Source of the DNA: Armatimonadota bacterium
GTDB lineage: Bacteria > Armatimonadota > Zipacnadia > JAUWAU01
DNA length: 64,000 bases
Direction of reading: 5' to 3'
Assembly: GCA_030601885.1 (NCBI GenBank)
Contig: JAUWAU010000008.1
Location: 163,550 to 227,549 of the forward strand
The notes under the pieces were generated by a model. The model was given only the letters and a program-made list of their open reading frames with translations, ran no database searches and was not told the origin of the DNA. Below, in pieces: positions 61,145 to 64,000 of the stretch (the first letter of the stretch is position 1; every line of letters begins with the position of its first letter). A program made the translations under genes and the position numbers.

Positions 61145-63402
61145 GAGTACTCCACCTCTCTCCCCAGCCAGCGAAACTGCAGAACCATCGCCACCAGCAA
61201 TATGGCGAACAGCACCCAGGCCATTGCGGATGCATAGCCCATGTGCAGGTACTCCCAGGCGTTCTGGTAGATGTGGTACACCAGCACCTCGGTGGAGTGC
61301 ACCGGTCGGCCCTGGGTCATCACGTAGACGGGCGTGAACACCTGGAACGAGGCGATGGTCGAGATGACGAGCACGAAGAACGTCGTCGGCCGCAGCAGGG
61401 GCAGCGTGATGCGCCAGAAGCACTGCCAGCGCCCGGCGCCGTCGATGCGTGCCGCCTCGTACAGATGCTGCGGTATGCCCTGCAGGCCGGCGATGAAGAT
61501 GACCATCTGATGGCCGATGCTGAGCCAGACCATCATGAACATCACCGCCAATAGCGCCGTCCGCGGATCGTCCAGCCAGGCCACCCCATCGAGGCCGATG
61601 GCGCGCAGCACGAAGTTGAGCAGACCGTACTCGTAGTTGTAGAGCCACTTCCACACCATGGCGCTCGCGACGATGGACGCGACGCTGGGCACGAAGAAAA
61701 GCGTGCGAAAGATGGTGATCCCCCGAAGGCGCGTGTTCATCGCCAGAGCGATGCTCAACGATATGGCCATTGCCACCGGCACGTGCAAAGCAAAGATCGC
61801 CGTGTTTTTCACTGAATTCCAGAAGAGCGGATCGGCAAAGAGGCGGCGAAAATGGCTCAGGCCAACCCACTGAGCATCCGACTGGGCCACGCTCCACGCG
61901 TGGCCGGCCAGATAGAGAGAGAAAAGCAGGGGCCCGACGATGAACACGATCAAGTGCAGGAACGACGGGGCCAGGAAAAACCATGCCTGAGCCGCCTCGC
62001 GCCGACCCGAGCGCCACGTAAGCTGCCATGAAGCAAGGGCCCCAATGCCCCCGAGGATGACTGCCGCAGCCAGGAAGCCCATAATGCGCGTCTCTCGGGC
62101 GACGGCCTTGGGCTCCGGCGCGCTGAGCTCTGCGTCTATCTGGCGTGCAGCCCGGCGCAGAGCGCTGCGAAGGTCGGTCCCCATGACAAGGGCCTCTTCG
62201 AAGGCAGCCTCCGAGATGTCCTCCACCCGCGCAAATCGCTCCACCCGCGCGCCCCACGGCGGTCGGCAGTGTGGGATCTCCCCATAGAACACTTCTTCGA
62301 GACCGAACGGGTCCGCACGAAGCGCCTGTTCAGCAAGGGCGACATTCGCCGGGATCGCCAACCGCTGGGCCATGCGTCGCCGATTCGCCTCCACGCTGCT
62401 CAGATGGATGGCGAGCTGCGCTGCCAGGTCAGGCCAGCGTGTCTGCGCCGACACGCACCAGCCGGCGCTGTATATAACGTTCACCCGCTCTCCACCGGGC
62501 GAATTGGGCAGCGGCGCCACGCCAACCCGCAGGCGCCCCTCCTCCAGGTACTGTTTGAGTTGCGGCAGCCACCAGTGCCCGCCGGGCGCCATGGCCAGCC
62601 GCCCATTGGCAAACATCCCGATGTCGCCACCCGATGACTCGAGAATGTCGCCGCGCGGCGCCACATGGTGCTGCCTTTGCAGGTCAATGAGGAATTGCAG
62701 GGCCTCCGTGGTGGGCGCCGAGTCCAGGAACCCGCTCGCCCGACGGCCGTCCGGTGCGAGAAAATCGCCGCCGTTCGACCAGACCCACGGCGGCCACACG
62801 AAAAAGGACGTCGGCGTGACCGTGCCATACTGGTCCGCCCTGCCGTCGCCGTCGGTGTCTCTGGTGAGTCGGCGCGCGAGGCGCACGAAGTCATCCCACG
62901 TCCACGCAGCGGGAGGATAAGGCACGCCCGCGGCGTCGAAAAGGTCCTTGTTGTAGTACATGACCATCGGCGTGAAGTCTTTCGGGAGGGCATAGAGGCG
63001 CCCGTCTTCCCTGGCCACATCCAGCACATTGGGATAGTACTGGCCCAGGTCAACGCCGTGCCGGGCAATGTAGGGAGACAGATCGATGAGACTGAGCCGC
63101 TGCACGAACGTCGGAATCATTATCGCATCGAGGAGAAAGACGTCCGGAGCCGTGCCGGCGGCCATGCTGATGAGGATCTTCTCGCGGTACCTCGAGGGGA
63201 TCGGCTCTAGCTGCACGCCGACGCCTGGGTGGCGCCGTCGGAACGCCTCGATGTTGGCCCGCTCAATGGCGATCTCCTCCGGACCCGCCCAGTTGGCCAC
63301 CTTCAACTCGACGGGATGCGCGCCGGGAGCGCCCAACAGGAGGGCGAGCCCAAGCCATAGCGCACGCCATGCTGATCGTTCCAAGTGCATCGCAGCAGCC
63401 AT
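61141..63402 (-). CDS. Sugar-binding protein fused to MalF-type ABC permease
   Basis: 753 residues. A signal peptide (about 31 residues) is followed by a periplasmic solute-binding domain of the sugar (family 1) type, about residues 33-425: VANWAGPEEIAIERANIEAFRRRHPGV, DVFLLDAIMIPTF, LYALPKDFTPMVMYYNKDLFDAAGV. After a linker and a membrane helix near 442-460 comes a full MalF-type permease of about 280 residues with EAA loop LYEAARIDGAGRWQCFWRITLPLL. The binding protein is thus tethered to the inner membrane. The stop overlaps the next permease gene. Confidence 0.93.
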   Translation of the reverse strand: MAAAMHLERSAWRALWLGLALLLGAPGAHPVELKVANWAGPEEIAIERANIEAFRRRHPGVGVQLEPIPSRYREKILISMAAGTAPDVFLLDAIMIPTFVQRLSLIDLSPYIARHGVDLGQYYPNVLDVAREDGRLYALPKDFTPMVMYYNKDLFDAAGVPYPPAAWTWDDFVRLARRLTRDTDGDGRADQYGTVTPTSFFVWPPWVWSNGGDFLAPDGRRASGFLDSAPTTEALQFLIDLQRQHHVAPRGDILESSGGDIGMFANGRLAMAPGGHWWLPQLKQYLEEGRLRVGVAPLPNSPGGERVNVIYSAGWCVSAQTRWPDLAAQLAIHLSSVEANRRRMAQRLAIPANVALAEQALRADPFGLEEVFYGEIPHCRPPWGARVERFARVEDISEAAFEEALVMGTDLRSALRRAARQIDAELSAPEPKAVARETRIMGFLAAAVILGGIGALASWQLTWRSGRREAAQAWFFLAPSFLHLIVFIVGPLLFSLYLAGHAWSVAQSDAQWVGLSHFRRLFADPLFWNSVKNTAIFALHVPVAMAISLSIALAMNTRLRGITIFRTLFFVPSVASIVASAMVWKWLYNYEYGLLNFVLRAIGLDGVAWLDDPRTALLAVMFMMVWLSIGHQMVIFIAGLQGIPQHLYEAARIDGAGRWQCFWRITLPLLRPTTFFVLVISTIASFQVFTPVYVMTQGRPVHSTEVLVYHIYQNAWEYLHMGYASAMAWVLFAILLVAMVLQFRWLGREVEYS

Positions 63403-63578
63403 TTGACCGGGTCAAGACGCAAACGGGCATTCCCACGAACGTGAGTCGAGCTTACAAAATGCACCCCGGTTCGTCAAATGTGGGCTATGGTCGATGTGTA
63501 GTGTCCATCGGTGGACGGCGACTCGGCTGATAAGGCCTCAGATGAAGCGCAAACCGTGAGAGAGACCACGGGAGCAGA

Positions 63579-63620
63579 GGCAGTTGGCAGTTGACAGTGG
63601 CCAGTGGCCAGTGGTCAGTG
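63579..63620. repeat. Heptamer microrepeat array (GNCAGTG type), 6 units
   Basis: Units GGCAGTT, GGCAGTT, GACAGTG, GCCAGTG, GCCAGTG, GTCAGTG in exact 7-base register. The same sequence family as the array at 58234. Confidence 0.8.
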
Positions 63621-63710
63621 CCCGGCAAAGGCATGGGCGGGCACTCGGTTGCGGGAGTGCGCACCGGGCACGGATTGGAGCGCGTGCCACCCGGCAGAGG
63701 GGCAGAGGTT

Positions 63711-63901
63711 CGCGGGCGGAAAGCCCGCGCCACGCGAGGTGGTCGGTGGCGGGACACTATAGGGCGAGGCAGCCCCGCCGGTGGGTGTGGGGAGGCGACA
63801 AGAGTTAAGTATGGTATGGGGTTGTTGAAAAACCCAGGCGCCGGCGGCTTGTCGTCTGACCACCGGCCGCCCACCGCGTAGGTCGGCCTTTCCAGGCCGA
63901 C
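63711..63901. repeat. Small palindromes near the window end
   Basis: CGCGGGC/GCCCGCG at 63711-63729 with a five-base centre, and GTCGGCCT/AGGCCGAC at 63882-63901 with a four-base centre. A further CGAAGCGCTTCG lies near 63940. Confidence 0.7.
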
Positions 63902-64000
63902 ATCGCGGGCTGGAAGGGACTCCGCCGAAGCCGCCTGCGCGCCGAAGCGCTTCGTCGGCGAAGGCGCGGCTACGTCCCTCGCGCGAAGGCGGAAGCCCGC

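Larger units (their letters stand above)
63403..64000. other. Intergenic region rich in repeats, to window end
   Basis: No gene supported. It holds a six-unit heptamer array and several palindromes. Composition is typical of intergenic repeats. Confidence 0.6.

Noticed and set aside
60269..62257. 662-residue open frame taken as one gene
   Set aside because: Only the last 291 residues are permease; the upstream part is a shadow of the binding-protein fusion gene, and a GTG with stop overlap marks the real start.
58234..63620. Heptamer arrays as CRISPR
   Set aside because: Units are 7 bases with no spacers and no cas genes nearby.

Overview
This 64 kb window is GC-rich, gene-dense bacterial chromosome. 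An exosortase/PEP-CTERM system and a Wzx/Wzy-style sugar-transferase region point to a diderm (outer-membrane) bacterium. The mix of several Gfo/Idh/MocA oxidoreductases, a ThuA-like protein, a DUF3160 lipoprotein, sugar ABC transport without its own ATPase, and a hydrogenase/heterodisulfide-reductase cluster resembles genomes of Armatimonadota, Planctomycetota, Hydrogenedentota or other uncultured, partly anaerobic polysaccharide degraders. The phylum cannot be fixed from the sequence alone. I see no rRNA, tRNA, CRISPR array, insertion sequence or prophage.

Region 1 (1-13.1 kb, + strand) is a surface-polysaccharide and protein-sorting island. It holds the end of an asparagine-synthase-like gene, three GT4 glycosyltransferases (two of them tandem duplicates), a SAM methyltransferase, a short polyprenyl-phosphate sugar transferase, an EpsI-like exosortase partner, a GT-C type membrane glycosyltransferase, a PEP-CTERM protein, its exosortase, and a paralogue of the PEP-CTERM protein whose sorting tail is replaced by another domain. 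Region 2 (13.1-16.9 kb) has a sodium:solute symporter, a possible recombinase fragment and a six-bladed PD40 propeller protein.

Region 3 (17.0-33.1 kb) is the most interesting part. A leftward hypF-hypC-hypD-hypE operon faces, across a 0.7 kb regulatory gap, a rightward operon hdrC-hdrB-hdrA(N half)-nuoE-nuoF-[nuoG-like + hdrA C half]-mvhD-mvhG-mvhA-protease-hypA. It encodes a cytoplasmic [NiFe] hydrogenase of the Mvh/Hox type joined to both a heterodisulfide reductase module and an NADH-dehydrogenase module. HdrA, the flavin subunit that bifurcates electrons in methanogens, is cut in two between its first and second [4Fe-4S] clusters; its C half is fused to a NuoG/HoxU-like iron-sulfur domain. 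The inference is an electron-bifurcating or confurcating machine linking H2, NAD(H), ferredoxin and a disulfide-type acceptor. The gap contains a strong sigma70-type promoter, two CRP/FNR-type palindromes 130 bp apart and a GC hairpin ahead of each.

Region 4 (33.2-49.8 kb) holds an M42 aminopeptidase, an M14-like protein, Fe/Mn superoxide dismutase, ThuA-like and DUF3160 proteins, Gfo/Idh/MocA enzymes, ApbE, a CsoR-type repressor with its metal P-type ATPase, an M28-type peptidase and a sigma-factor-like protein. Region 5 (49.8-64 kb) holds an NfeD/band-7 pair, a 725-residue unknown, a thiamine-diphosphate enzyme, a DUF6775-like protein, an alpha/alpha-barrel glycosidase-like protein and a sugar ABC transporter in which binding protein and permease are one polypeptide.

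The window also carries small palindromic repeats. One type begins exactly at the TAG stop codon of three unrelated genes; another pair sits in frame inside the thiamine-diphosphate enzyme and also in a nearby intergenic gap. Three 7-bp-period microrepeat arrays are present.
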